Assembly: GCA_964017235.1 (NCBI GenBank)
Contig: OZ024934.1
Span: 90,052,706 to 90,116,705 of the forward strand
Reading direction: 5' to 3'
DNA: 64,000 nt
DNA from: Sabellastarte sp. h YS-2021
Lineage: Eukaryota; Annelida; Polychaeta; Sabellida; Sabellidae
The position numbers and the translations under genes were made by a program. Position 1 is the first letter of the stretch. Every line of letters begins with the position of its first letter. Of the stretch, positions 34,227-46,730 are shown piece after piece. The notes beneath the pieces were generated by a model. It worked only from the letters and a program-made list of their open reading frames with translations, did not search any database and was not told the origin of the DNA.

Positions 34227-35265
34227 TGCTTCCCCTTGAGATTTTGAATTCAAAGTGACCCTTTACCTTTGCCAAGAAAATCAGTGGGGCGTCAATTGAA
34301 TATGATTGGCCTAGAATCAAGCAAAGGATTCATTTTCCGATAAACGAGGAACAGTGTGGCTACAGGTCAAAGAGGTCAAGGTTTAGTGAATATACCAGTT
34401 AGTAGAAGATAGGTTTGACAATTGTATTTTACAATTTTTATTTTTTGTAAGTTAGTACATAGTATATAGTGATTAGTTCCATAAAGAATGTTTAAAATGA
34501 CCTAAAAGGGAAAGTTTAAAACACCAAGCCCAGCTATAGGAGTTGGGAAACAATGAAGGAAAAAGTAGTGGGAATAATGGAGGGAGCTTCGGAAGCATTC
34601 TGTAGGTAGGTTCACATGGCCGAACTCTGCCAAAGCCCATGGGGCATCATGTTCTGGAGTGGCAAACTGTAATCAAATGCTAGGGTGGCCCCTGACCTTC
34701 TGAAAGTATGAAACCCATGACCTGAGTGCTTTATATTCTTAACCATGATGACCCTCTTAAGGACCTGACGAATGGGAGTGTCAAGGACCTCCTGGTGAAA
34801 TGGAGTTGTATTAGTAGTAAATAGAGGGACAGAGGGGGGAAGGTGCCTTGAATGAAGGAGAGCTTTGAGGGCCTTGATAGGGCACCAATATAAATTGTTT
34901 ATCTCGGGGAGCTGGAGACCACATGGTGTGATTTATTGTAGGGTATTGATCCATCTTATAACCAAATGGGCCCCGGGAGGGGCAAATATCAAATCCTGAC
35001 TAAAAAAAATGACATTGTCAAATTGTGTCCTCCTGTGAGGGGGCCACATTAGACATACGCAAAAATGCATAAAATGAGCACAGAAAAATGGCTCTGTTGA
35101 GCAATGAATCAGACAGTTAGTCACATGACCGTGAAATGGCGTATAATGTCTTTACATAAAAATTCCTCTTGAATGGGTTGGAACCTAGAATTGATGAAAA
35201 TACTTCTGAGATATCTGGTGACTGAGGGTGGGAGACGAATTGGTGATCAATCTGATAAAATTTGG

Positions 35266-35517
35266 TCATTTTGCAATAGAGGAAAGGTAATTTCTGATAA
35301 GTTTTGGTGAAATGTTATTCTGATAGAGGTATTCAAGGAAAGCTACAATGCTAGCCAAACTAATGGATAAGGGAGAATTTGTGAAGAACAGGAATGACAA
35401 ATAGGTCCTGAAGTGTGTACTGTGAGTTGCTGTTGTAGATGGTCTGTAGGCCTGCCCGATCCTAGTCAATGCTGTGGCCACCAGTGGTGATGTTATGTCA
35501 CTAGGGCCTACAATCAA
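35266..35517 (-). pseudogene. Tyrosine recombinase N-terminal part (copy 1)
   Basis: 83-codon frame with 'AYRPSTTATHSTHFRTYLSF' and 'FLEYLYQNNISPKLIRNYLS', the SAM-like core-binding domain of DIRS/phage-type integrases. Copy 2 has the same block at 50432-50250. The catalytic part continues in other frames to about 34550. Confidence 0.7.
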
Positions 35518-36475
35518 ATGTTCAAATCCATATTAAAATATTGCAGTGGTACTCTATCCCAAATGTAATTGTCTAGTAAATAAGATAGTAATTTGTTAGA
35601 TGTCATCCGAAATGTGGCGGACCCATAGATTGAGCTGAATGCAATCATTTTATCAATGAAGTACTTCCCTTGCCAAAATATGCCAAATTTTAAAGCGTTG
35701 GTCTAGCCCACCCTCAGAATCCTGAATGCCCTAGCCAAATCAATTTTGCTGAGGTATATCTCACCTGGATTGTCTAAAATTTTTTTAACAATGTCATACA
35801 CCAAAGGGAAGAAAAAATTTGGTATGATCACCTGGGACTTGTTTACCTTGTCATTCAATGAGTTGCCATATGGGTGTGACATGTTAAGGATGACCGCTTG
35901 CTATGTCTTTGTGTCAAGTGAGAAGTGGGGAACAGTGGAAGTAGGCTGAGGGAATACTGTTTGCTGGGCCAATAATAACCCCATGCATAATTTCTTCCAG
36001 ATATTGCTGTACTGCATCAGGGTTTTGTATGGCTGAATGATGGTTAACAATGTGTGTGTTACTTAGGTAATCTGGACACTCAATAGACAAAAGAAACCCA
36101 AATTCCAGGTATTGGAGCAGCTTCTGGTGAGGAGAGTGTTGAAGGTAGCGTTCCCAGGCCTGTAAGTTAAGGCCTGAATTGATACATAATCTAGCTTGTC
36201 TCTGTTTGGTTGAACTGTACTTTTGAAAATCTCAGCTATGCTGATGCACTACTTTACCTAATCAATGTTAACAGGATTCCTATCAGGGCCTGTAACTAGG
36301 AAGTCACCTGACTTTTGCAAAAGGAAGCCCCTGATCTCATTGTGTATTGCACAATCCCTAACAGGGGTACTATCTGCATCATTCTCAAAAGCCAAGTCAA
36401 AATGTCCTTTTATTTTAAATGGCAAATTGTTGGCAGTATTCAACTTAACGTAATTCAGTGAGCTGTTAGAACTAG

Positions 36476-36838
36476 TAGTACAATTTTAAGTAGGCCTCAT
36501 TACATAGAAAGTTTCCAACAAGATCAACCTGCTTACCTAAGAGAATTAATTCACTCCTACACCTCTTCCATAAATACAAGGCGAAGCACCCACAAATTCA
36601 TAAATACAAGGCGAAGCACCCACAACATCATTCAGGAAACACCTTAAATCCCACCTTTTCAACTCCAGTTTCCCAACATAGTCTCCTTCCCTCTTGGTCA
36701 CAACCATAACTCTGGATCACTGACCTTGACCGCCCCTGCAGTCTCCTTGCAATAAACGATTTCTGTTAACCAGTGCACTGAGTTCACCTTTATGGTGAAG
36801 ATATTGCGCCTACAAAGCAGTAGATTAGATTAGATTAG
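36476..36838 (+). mobile_element. 3' end of an L2/CR1-like LINE inserted in the DIRS element
   Basis: aggcctcattacatag and cctaagagaattaattca match the reverse complement of 58430-58530 in the large LINE. It ends in the same pentamer tail (gattagattagatt). A 29-base stretch (ttcataaatacaaggcgaag and following) is tandemly doubled at about 36568-36625. Confidence 0.75.
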
Positions 36839-38611
36839 TAGCAACCATAACCTCTGAATCTATATCCACACTTTCAATGACAATGTTCTCAGACAGAGCT
36901 ATGTCAACCTGATCAACTAGTTTGTCAATAATTGACAGCATGTATTGTTGAAAATGAACTCCAAAAAGATTGAAATAAAAGCAATCTTTCTTAAAATTCT
37001 GTTACACAATATTCGGATCAGTGTGACTGCCGCCATAAGGTGCCTGTTGCACTGCCATTGCATGCTCATGTTGAAGAATTCACAATTTGAATGGGGCCAG
37101 AGGAACCTGTACGCACTGATATACATTAAAGCCTAGTTTGAAGCCCCATTCTCATAGTTTGTAATGAAAACTAAGTTGACAGGTTATTAGCAATATCAAT
37201 GAATTTGTATTGGGTAAACTGTACTCTGCGAAGAGGTATTACTTCAGGACCAGTGAAACCTTGATTCAAGTGCACATTCTCAGTACCATCCACAATGCTC
37301 TGAAGCTGAGGTCGCACCGATCAAACAAAGCCATTACTAGTTTCTACTGATTTATACAGTGAATTACAATCTTGACTGCAAAATTGTATCTGGTACAACT
37401 AACCCGGCACCCCTGTTAGTGGAAGTCACATCGGTTTTTGGTGATGCACCCTTGTGCATGTCCCCCAAGTAGGTGTATGGCACAGCTTGCTGAAACATTT
37501 CAGAAACATCATGAGCACCTGAATACATAATAGTACAATCGTCATTACACATTGCATCAACATATACATAAAAATTGTGTAAAATACTATGTCTATCAAC
37601 CATTTTAGTTTCACACATGTCAACTTCAAAGATATGTTCATCAGTTACAACATTGCCACAATTACCCTGACTAGTCTTCTGATTAGCAACAATTTCTTGG
37701 TTATTTAAATGATGCTGATTACACAGCCCCCCCTTGTATGTTTTGTGATCATTTAAGTAGCCTACTGTCTGTTCAGGTGATAGACATGCCTCTATTTATT
37801 ACTATTTTTGTCCTTTAAATAAACACTTAACCCCGGGGTGAGTGTTGCTACGCCCTTGCTTGGCACAAAAAGAACACACATTTCTGAACTGGCCATGGTT
37901 ACCTTCATGTGTACAGTTTTATTTGTTATAATAGCAACAAATCTTCTTTTGACCTTGATGTTTACCCTGACCTATGACCTGACCGTTGCCCATAGCTATT
38001 TGAGATGCAATTAACCTTTTTATGGCCCACTGAGTACTATCCACCTTGTGCATAGAGTGGGCCTATGTGTCACATACTGCCTACCAAGGCAGTGATGTTG
38101 CATCCCTAAGGGCCAAAATTACTTGGAGTAGTACCTGCCTGAGTGATGCTTGGTCCTGAATTTGATGTATATTAGTGAGCTGGCCTACAGTCCATTGAGG
38201 TAAGGTCAAGTCGTTGCAGATTGCCATTTTTCCCTTTTGCCATTCGTCAAGCGGAATTTGGTTGCTACAGTGGTGGTGTCAGTTGTGTTGCATTGCATCG
38301 TGATGTAACCTGCTTACCTTAAAGGGTTTGATTCTAGATCTGGATGTCATAAGAAGCCAACACATTTGATACGGCCTCTGAAATTGTGGGGTTCTGCCTG
38401 ACAACGTCCACACCTGGGATGGTGGAGGCCCTATGTATATCCTGTGCTGGTGCTTAACAAATCCATTACCGCCCTGAGCAGCCAGTGTCTGCTGAGATAT
38501 GGGGACCAGGCCACGGGATTGTTGATGTTCATGCGGAAATATGTGTGTTTGAAGAGATGGGATCTTGAAACCTGAGAGCATGCTGGTTCTGACACCCAGT
38601 TGATGCAGAAG

Positions 38612-38881
38612 TTAGGAGAAATGTGTTTGATCGGTCGGTATCATGTGAGTGTGACTGAGGTCTAAGAGATGTAACATCAAGTGATTGATTTCAATTTGTT
38701 GTACCTGTTGACCTAGTGCTTTGGTTGTATCATAAATTTTCTTTAAATATGCAAATATGTTGTTGTTGGCTGTATCTTGATGGACAGGGCCAGAATCAGG
38801 GTTAGTTGAGCGCAAATTCTGAACGTTACATAGAGTTTTCTTTGATAGTTCTTGAATATAAGATCCGTTGTTGTCTGTCAA
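38612..38881 (-). pseudogene. DIRS ORF1/gag-like N-terminus (copy 1)
   Basis: Frame with a short helical segment 'AYLKKIYDTTKALGQQVQQI', comparable to coiled-coil starts in copy 2 (53753) and copy 3 (62410). Function in this class is thought to be structural; no motif proves it here. Confidence 0.4.
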
Positions 38882-39219
38882 ATTTTAACTTTGCCTGCTT
38901 TGATTCTGGCCCTGGCTGACGGCGTCACCTTCTTCCTGGCATTTGTTACTTGTGCTTTCTTCGTGCTTGGCATTAGCACAACAAAGTTTAATACCTAACA
39001 ACAAAGTTTAATACCTAAAATAACTAAACATCAGTAGTCTCGCCACTCAAAATATTTTCATGCTTCTCCTTGAGATTTTGAATTGAATGTGACCCTTTAC
39101 CTTTGCCAAGAAAATCAGTGGGGTGTCAATTCAATATGATTAGCCCAGAATCAATCAACGGAATCATTTTCCTATAAATGAAGAACAGTATGCCTAGAAT
39201 GAAGTTAAGGTAGAGGCCA

Positions 39220-40271
39220 GCTGCTACAGCAGGCTCCCAAAGTAGCCCTGTTGACAATAATAACAATCCGACATCTGGCCACCATAGAAACCTACCACTG
39301 ACAGCAGCAAAGCTCCTTGTTAACTATAATTATATTCATTCCATTAAGGTCATCATAGAATAATTTCAGGAAGAAAGTGTGGTCTGCCCCACCATCACAC
39401 CAGACTGGCTTGCTAAGGAAGCCATTTTCATTAACAGATGGTAGATATCCAGTCACTGGGGAAGCCTACATCTGACCACAGTACAGCTGTGTATGTCAGC
39501 CATAATCAAATTCATTCTTCTGAGTGTGTGAAGTCATTAAAGAATAATATCAGAAAGAAACTGCCCCGCTATCACACTATACCGGCTGCCTTAGGAAGCC
39601 ATATTCAGGACAGAAGATATTCGCAACATACCGTTTTACCCTGTGAAGCACATAGTTATAACAATACATTTGAAGTGGTGTTTTAATCTACAATTGAACT
39701 TTGCAAGGACAGTGTCCTAGAGAGATAGCTTTCTTCTAAAACAATTTCTCCTCGGAGAATTTACCTTTCTCTGACCTAGATTAAAGCAGTTTCTGCAGCT
39801 CCAGCTGGGCCATTAATTTTGAGACATTGCTCCTCCATTGTGACAATCATAATTAAACAATGCAACATATAATATTTTTAAGCTGGGTTATTTCAGAGGA
39901 AATGGTTCTCATAGAGCACTCGAGCAGCTAAAGATACATCTGGAACTTACCATATTTAAAACCTGTTAGAACGCTCACTGAACAATTACTCAAGTTTTAT
40001 CCAATGGGCTCCTGCAGCTGATGACATTTGCTATAATTTCCAGTATAAAACAGAACCGGTGTGATATCACACCTTCTTTCAATGCAAGAAACTGTCTTTC
40101 CATGTATGACTATGTAACAGGTAATACCCCAGTTTCACAATTACGAATTTTTTTCCTGACCGCTCTCAGTGAAAATGCTGACTTCTTATGTCTCAGTGTG
40201 CTGCACCTGTACCAGTATAAATACTTCTGGAGTTCCAACTTTACTTCATATCTTATTTTAACTTATACAGA
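39220..40271. other. Spacer with a decayed tandem duplication
   Basis: Two related stretches (about 39328-39440 and 39508-39615) share tcagraagaaa, ctgcccc-atcacac and aaggaagccat motifs. The frames at 39438 and 40021 have no domain signal. Confidence 0.4.
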
Positions 40272-40436
40272 GACAATTCAAAGTTGGGTTTTTCATCCTG
40301 TACAACAGCCAAGATCATATTGGGACAGTTCCTCAACATTGCTACTTGCTGGAGTCAAATCCACACGGAGGTGACAGCCTGTGATTAGATGTCAAACAAA
40401 CTTGCTAACCAGTAGGCCACTGAGGACCTTAGGGTG
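40272..40436 (-). mobile_element. Second-family tRNA-derived SINE, antisense
   Basis: The tail (gttgggtttttcatcctgta, caacagccaagatcatattg) and a head near 40430 match the SINE at 53866-54021. On the minus strand the head reads aggtcctcagtggcctactg, and box B is ggatttgactcc. Confidence 0.7.
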
Positions 40437-41245
40437 ATATACGCCTACATTAAAAAAACTGTGGATGTTTACAGCGACTTTTTTTATCATCATTAGTATA
40501 TTAAATTTTTCAAAATCCATCTTATATCTAGTGAATTATGAACTTTTGTTTATATACAACTTAAGTTTAGAAAGGGAGGGGGCTGGGAATTGGGATTACA
40601 CAGCAAAGCTTTGATAAATATGATACCAGAGATTTTGTTGTACTGAAGCTGTCACAGTTCACACCAGTGTCTATTGAGGAAATCCAAAAAATAGTTTTGA
40701 GGTCACCTTCTAAGTCAAGTATGTCAGATCCTATACCCACCTCACTAGCAAAAGAATGTAAGTCTAAATTGATGTCAATTATTACTAAATAGTGAGGGCT
40801 TGTGATTAGATGTCAAACAAACTTGCTAACCACTAGCCCACTGAGGACCTTAGGATGATACACGCCTACATTAATAAAAACTGTGGATGTTTACAGCGAC
40901 TTTAGTTTTTTTAATCATAATTTCAAAATCCATCTTATATCTAGTGATTTATAAACTTTTGTTTATATACAAATTAAGTTTAGAAAAAAAAAATACCACC
41001 ATATAATATGGTGAAGGGAGGGGAATGAGAATTGGGATAACAAAGCAAAGCTTTGATAAATATGATACCAAAGATTTTGTTGTACCCAAGCTGTCACAGT
41101 TCACACCAGTGTCTATTGAGGAAATCCAAAAAATAGATTTGAGGTCACCATCCAAGTCATGTATGTTAGATCCTATACCCACCTCACTACTAAAAGAATG
41201 TAAGTCTGAATTGATGCCAATTATTATTAAAATAGTTAACCTGTC
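40380..41245 (+). repeat. Tandem duplication of about 420-440 bp (two copies)
   Basis: 40380-40797 and 40801-41245 share tgtgattagatgtcaaacaa, gtggatgtttacagcgac and the LINE RT segment 'KQSFDKYDT-DFVV'. Each unit joins a SINE head to LINE sequence, so the duplication came after that junction formed. Confidence 0.8.
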
Positions 41246-42925
41246 CATTTAAAAATAGTGAGATGCCAAATGACTTTAAACATGTTGTTATTACTCCGCT
41301 CCTCAAAAAGAAGGGTTTAGAGCTTATTTACAAAAACTTTCGCCCTGTGTCTGGATTACCGTTCTTATCCAAAGTTGTTGAAACAGTTTTATCGCAGCAG
41401 TTAACATGTCACTGCCAGTAACTTAAAAGAACAATATCAGTCTACGTATAGAAGACAGCATAGCACAGAAACTGCACTATTGAAAATAATGAATGATTTA
41501 TTGCTGGTTGCTGATAATCAATAATTGGCATAGATGACTTTTCTTGATTTACCTGCAGCCTTTGATACTGTTGATCACAGCATGCTATTGTCAAGACTTC
41601 AGTCCATGTTTGGTGTCAATAGAGATGCGCTTTCCTTGTTTGCCTCATATCTAACTGGTAGGACAGTCTGTCAGGATAGGCAAGTGTGATGTCTAAAGAG
41701 AGAGTTTTAAAATGCTCAAGGTCCCTCAAGGTTCTGTTTTCGACCCACAAATATATTGTGATTATACAATACCTCTAGTAGACTTGCTCCAAGTCTTTGC
41801 ATTTGTATCCATCAGTAACCAGAACAGTTAAATTTAAATTGGAAACTTACAGGAGTTCATTATACGACAAGCAATCTGGAGTATGTGGGATAGTCTCTGA
41901 AAAAAACAAAAAAATTTGTCAGGGATGGTTGTTTCTCCAAAAGTCATACAGTACCCATATATTACACAAAAGACAAAAGGATTTGGTGAAAGTCTATACC
42001 TCTAGGGACTATTATCAGAAATTTTCTGATTTCATTCCACATGTCATGTAGATGATTCTCAATTGTATAATTCAATATCACCAAATATTGAGGAAGACCA
42101 ACTGGCTGCTGTAATGCAGCTTCAAAATTATATATCTGAGATAAGTGACTGGATGAACAGCAACAAGTAAAAAATTAATGAAGAAAAGACTGAATTCCTG
42201 ATAGCTGGAACATCTCAACAGCATGCAAAAGTGTTGTTTGACTCTCTGTGTTAGTGGAACAATTACACCAGCTATTCCCTGTGTTAAAAATCTTGGTGTG
42301 ATCATTGTTGAGGAGCTTACATTAAATAATCACATAACTTGCATCTGCAAGTCCAGCTATCATTATCTGAGGATTATTCGTACAGTTCAGCCATATTTGA
42401 CCACATGATCAGCTAAAACCAGTGAGCATTCAGTTATCTCTGCAAAATTGGATTACTGCAACTCTCTCTTCATCGACATCCCAGATTTTCTGATCACAAA
42501 GGTTACAATGTGTACAAAATGCTGCTGCTAGGATTGTCCTTAATTTGAAGAAGTAAGTATGACTCTGTACGACTGTGTAACACCTTATCTTATGAAACTG
42601 CACTGGCTACCTGTAAGACAGCGCATTATCTACAAACTGAACCTCATTGTGTTCAAGGCATTAAAGGGTGATACCCCCGACTACATTCAATCCTTGCTTT
42701 CCATAAACCAACTATCAAGACCAATATGTTCGGGTGACAAAATGTATAAACTAAAAGAGCATCAATGGAAACTGAAGGGATGCAGATCTTTCCATGTTGC
42801 TGCACCTTGCTATTGGAATAGTCTACCTGATGATGTCCGCAACATCGAACTGGATTTGAATGACTTCAAGAAAAGACTTAAAACCTTTCTATTTAAGAGT
42901 GCTTTTGTTGGAGCAGCGCAGTGAC
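40600..42925 (+). mobile_element. Decayed non-LTR (L2/CR1-like) LINE, RT to C-terminus
   Basis: Pieces in order and in several frames: 'RSPSKSCMLDPIPTSLLK', 'HVVITPLLKKKGL', 'FRPVSGLPFLSKVVE', 'LAAVMQLQNYISEISDWMNS', 'CVKNLGVIIVEEL', 'LHWLPVRQRIIYKLNLIVFK', 'YWNSLPDDVRN', ending LFKSAFVGAAQ and a stop at 42922. The last 121 codons (42559-42924) are still open. The RT core has stops, so it is inactive. The endonuclease is missing. Confidence 0.8.
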
Positions 42926-45900
42926 TAGCCAATCAGTGGCTAGAATTGCGCTAATCAAATAGTGTAAATACAATTGATAAGGTGAAAAATACCAAATAGG
43001 AAAACAAAAATGCATACTTTTCATTTATGACCTTTTTCTATTTATATATAGGATACCAAATTAACGGAATGCCCCCTGATTGTTATGGTCAGCAGTCCCA
43101 GCATGGTAGCAATTACCGGTTGTTTTCAAGTTTTAACAGGTCAAAATGGATAGGTTCACTTAATAAATTTATTTAGCAATCAAAATTATAATTACAGACA
43201 ATTAAGATTGTATGCTAGATAAGAAAAATAAACAAAATTAATACAGTAACAAAACCAGTCTGGCCTAACCACAATACTTTATCCAGCTAACTAACAGTTA
43301 AAAACTACTTTGTCCACTCTGTGCAGTAACCTGTCCAATGATCTGTCTGATCTGTTCACCACCACAACACCTCTGTATCCAAATGTACAGTATCTCTAGA
43401 ACCCTAATATTCACTCGAAGATATGAACAATATACGTTGATCAGCAACAATCCACTATTCAGGATATCTAGAGACTAAATTCAATTAACTCTTATAAAAA
43501 TTCACCACAGAAATGTAGATTATTATTAACAGTTTGTATCCGTTTGACACAGAAAATCTTAAATTTGGGCTTAGCAACCTCAAAGACACATATCCATACA
43601 GCACTCCAGTAAAACATTAACTTTGGGCATGCTTTCTAACCTTCATATAGACACAGCTGGGGAATCTAGAAGGTTCTTGAAAGAAATGTAAGCCGATCAA
43701 TACATTTAAAGGAAGGAACAAATAAATAGAATGTCCTTATATGGTGAAAGAATTTGTGCACCTACAATAACAATGCACTGGTGCAGTGCCCTTCTATTAA
43801 ACACGCAGAAAACAAGATCTGACACCAGAGGACGTTGTTTAGCTTCTGCCACAAAGCCAAGAAAGGGAACTTGTAGGTGACTTGTATTGGCACTGTATTA
43901 GCTCTTATTTTATTTGGGTGGCACCGACAATTATCTTTGGATTTCTTTGTTTTGGTTGCGGTAAGTGCTACATTCTGCCAGTCTTACAAGAAATGCCCTT
44001 TGTTCCTGAAGTAGTCCATCCGGATATCTCCCTGGAGTCTGTTTAGGCAAACTGGTGGGTTTTAATGTGGTTTTGGATGCTCTATTGCCGGGTTTTCATA
44101 TCTTTGTGTCATTATGTTTTTTCGGAACAACACAGGCCAAGCTTCGATTGGATATCATTAGTTGCTCCTGCTGCACGCTATACAGTAGGACTTGGGACCT
44201 CTGTATCATAATACTGAATACAATATCTGCCTGCATTCTTCTTCTGGATGTTCTGCAGCTGAATACATGACCCTTCAGGTCACAACATGCCCTCATGTTG
44301 TCATGAGCTGAATTTGAACTGATTTAAAATACAGATCTGAAAAACATATGTGATTAAGTGCCAAACCTGGCAGACACTTGGTGACTGAGGACAGCCAACA
44401 GAGGCTCATTTCTGTACACTTAAGTACAAATTATATTGATTTTGTATGAAGTAAAATAAATTGATCGCATCTGTTTCACAAATTGTGTAATAAATTTTAA
44501 TACAATTGAATTACCATTTGTTATTAGTCTTATAATAAAATCATCGTATAAGTGATAGCTATTATGGTATATCCAATAAAGACTTTCATTACGCCTAAAG
44601 ACACAGACATGAAAAAAGGGACTGGAAAAGATCTGAATCTGCCCAATTTACTCCCTTAACCAAGTACAGGGTGTGATTTTTAAAATTTGCCAAAATATGT
44701 GTTGGGGCCATCTGTTTGAAATGAGACAAACTAACAACATTTTTACTCTATATTGGTATACATTCAAGTTGACTATAGACCAAAGCTGCAAAATAATGAT
44801 GTAGGTATATTGATACCATGTTATGTGGAAAAGTTGGTTGTTACTTATTGATGCGAGGCAGCTAACAAATACTGGTTGCCTTTGCCCTCTAAAATACCTG
44901 TTATGACATAATCTATACAGTGTGTTGAAACCAATGTAAAACTTTAAGAAACTAAATCAAATTAGCACTATATTAATTGCTAACATAAAGCATTTTTAAT
45001 ACTGCAATTAGGGAAAAACAATTAAAGTTCAGACTATATGTTTTTGTTGTTATGTGTAAAACTGTGATATGGTTAATTAATGCTAATTGGGAAGAGGTTA
45101 AATTGTTCTGTAATTCATGTTTTTCAATGGAAAATCTTTATGCCTGTTTGTATAAGAAGGAATGGAATGCTGGTATTAAAAGCCCATTCGGGGTTTTTAC
45201 TATTGACTAAAATAGCAACAAAAGTAATTCAATTTAAACCACACCATGTACATTGAACTTTGTTAAATTAAGTTATAATTTCTGAGATAAAAATGCAAAT
45301 ATCGAGAGAAAATTAATGTAAAATGAACGTGGCACTTGCAGCCACAAACAAAAAGCTCTTGACAAATCCATCACTTTCAATCTCATGATTGACATGGGAA
45401 ACCTTTACATTGAAGAGTAAACTGATAAAAACGCATATGGGCCAGTATTTAAAACATTCTTAAACTCATACTTAAACTCAGACACATTATCTCAGTTTTT
45501 TGTCTAATCAGAGATCATGTTGAAATTGGGTATTTTCAAAGGTAAATTCCACATTAGCATAAACTCAACCTCTGAACTTATGCTTGAACTCAGATATTCT
45601 CTTTGTCAATAGTACAGTCTGTATTTTTCATTCCCGATTGTAAAGCCATATGTTTTCTGCTTCAGGACCATTGTTTATAAATATATACACATACACCCAT
45701 ATAGCTTCTACATGTTTTCAACAAGGTAATTTTAATGTCATTGACAAAACAACTTTGTATTTAAAACTACTTTATGTTACTAAATTCATGTTTGCACCAA
45801 AACTGATTTTATATGATTCAGTACAATATGCTCAGGTATAAACCCTAAGCTGAAGAAAATGACGAAAATATTTACAGAATTGGTGTAGAAAGTTAAGAAA

Positions 45901-46580
45901 GTTATAATCCATGGTATGTAACACTACTGATCCAATAGTAGTTGGAGAACTGATTGAAAATAAAAGTATTGTTTTGTAGCAAGTCGTGTTGCAGTTGATG
46001 TATATACCAGGGGCCGTTTTCATCAAATGTCTTGGCCAAATCTTAGCTTAAGTTTTGTCCACTGTTTGTTCAATGTAAGCCTGAGACCTTTCCTGAATAA
46101 CCCTCGTGATATATTGCTTATTGCTGATAACATATTGTCTGTTGTATTGGCATCTATGTGTGCATTAGTTAACAGTGCAGCTCAGCTGCATTTGTGAAAA
46201 AAAGGGTTGAAGACATTTATATCCATCACTAAATTGAGTCTATAAATGCATAGTAATAATAATTTTAGATATTGGCTCAGCCTAATAAATACTATGGAAA
46301 ATAGTAATAGCTTACTGAAATAAATTTGACAGATGTTGCTTCTTTTTAGCAAATCTATTGATATTACAAATTGCATAATATCACAAATGAGCTGAATATG
46401 AGCATATCAAATATTTATCTTGGCATTTCCATTTCCCTGTGAATACATTTTTTTTCATTCCAGGGCAATTATCTTTAGGTGTATGATTAATTTTATTGGC
46501 TTTTATTTGTACATTTTAATTTGCTCCATTTGCTTCAAATCTACGTTTAAACAATTAAGGGGGTTTGTATGCATATGTGT
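42926..46580. other. Intergenic spacer upstream of gene C
   Basis: About 3.6 kb with no exon of the array and no recognised repeat. The open frames at 44055 (+) and 44096 (-) overlap each other and lack domains. Confidence 0.4.
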
Positions 46581-46583
46581 GTG

Positions 46584-46592
46584 TATATATAA
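46584..46592 (+). promoter_or_regulatory. TATA box of gene C
   Basis: tatatataa, 62 bases before the ATG, close to the spacing in gene A. The GGGCAGT palindrome of genes A and B is absent here. Confidence 0.6.
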
Positions 46593-46654
46593 GTAAATGT
46601 TATATTATATTTTGCACTGTCTCACAAGTGACGTGAGAACCCTATCTGAACACA

Positions 46655-46730
46655 ATGTTCTGTATGATGAAGTTCATGTTGTATTTTGTGACTTGGCTTT
46701 TGCTGCTTGGTTCATCTTCTACCACACGCA
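46655..46730 (+). CDS. Gene C exon 1: signal peptide
   Basis: MFCMMKFMLYFVTWLLLLGS, then SSTTR, donor gtaagt in phase 1. The first ATG has A at -3; later in-frame ATGs (codons 4, 5, 8) would also leave a signal sequence. Confidence 0.75.

Larger units (their letters stand above)
34227..39195 (-). mobile_element. Defective DIRS-like (Ngaro/PAT-type) retroelement, copy 1
   Basis: Minus-strand order: ORF1-like remnants (38881 to about 36258), a shrunken RT, then a tyrosine recombinase (about 35517-34550). The RT part keeps 'KIDLARAF-ILRV' (motif A) and 'NALKFG', but jumps from there into the recombinase, so motif C and RNase H are lost. The recombinase has 'FHTFRRSG' (H-x-x-R) near 34650-34630. 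About 130 bases at 34227-34355 recur as a direct repeat at 39058-39195, as expected for split direct repeats. Many stops and frameshifts. Confidence 0.75.

Noticed and set aside
40021-40374. 117-codon + frame
   Set aside because: Its last third is an antisense SINE and the rest has no domain or splice context.
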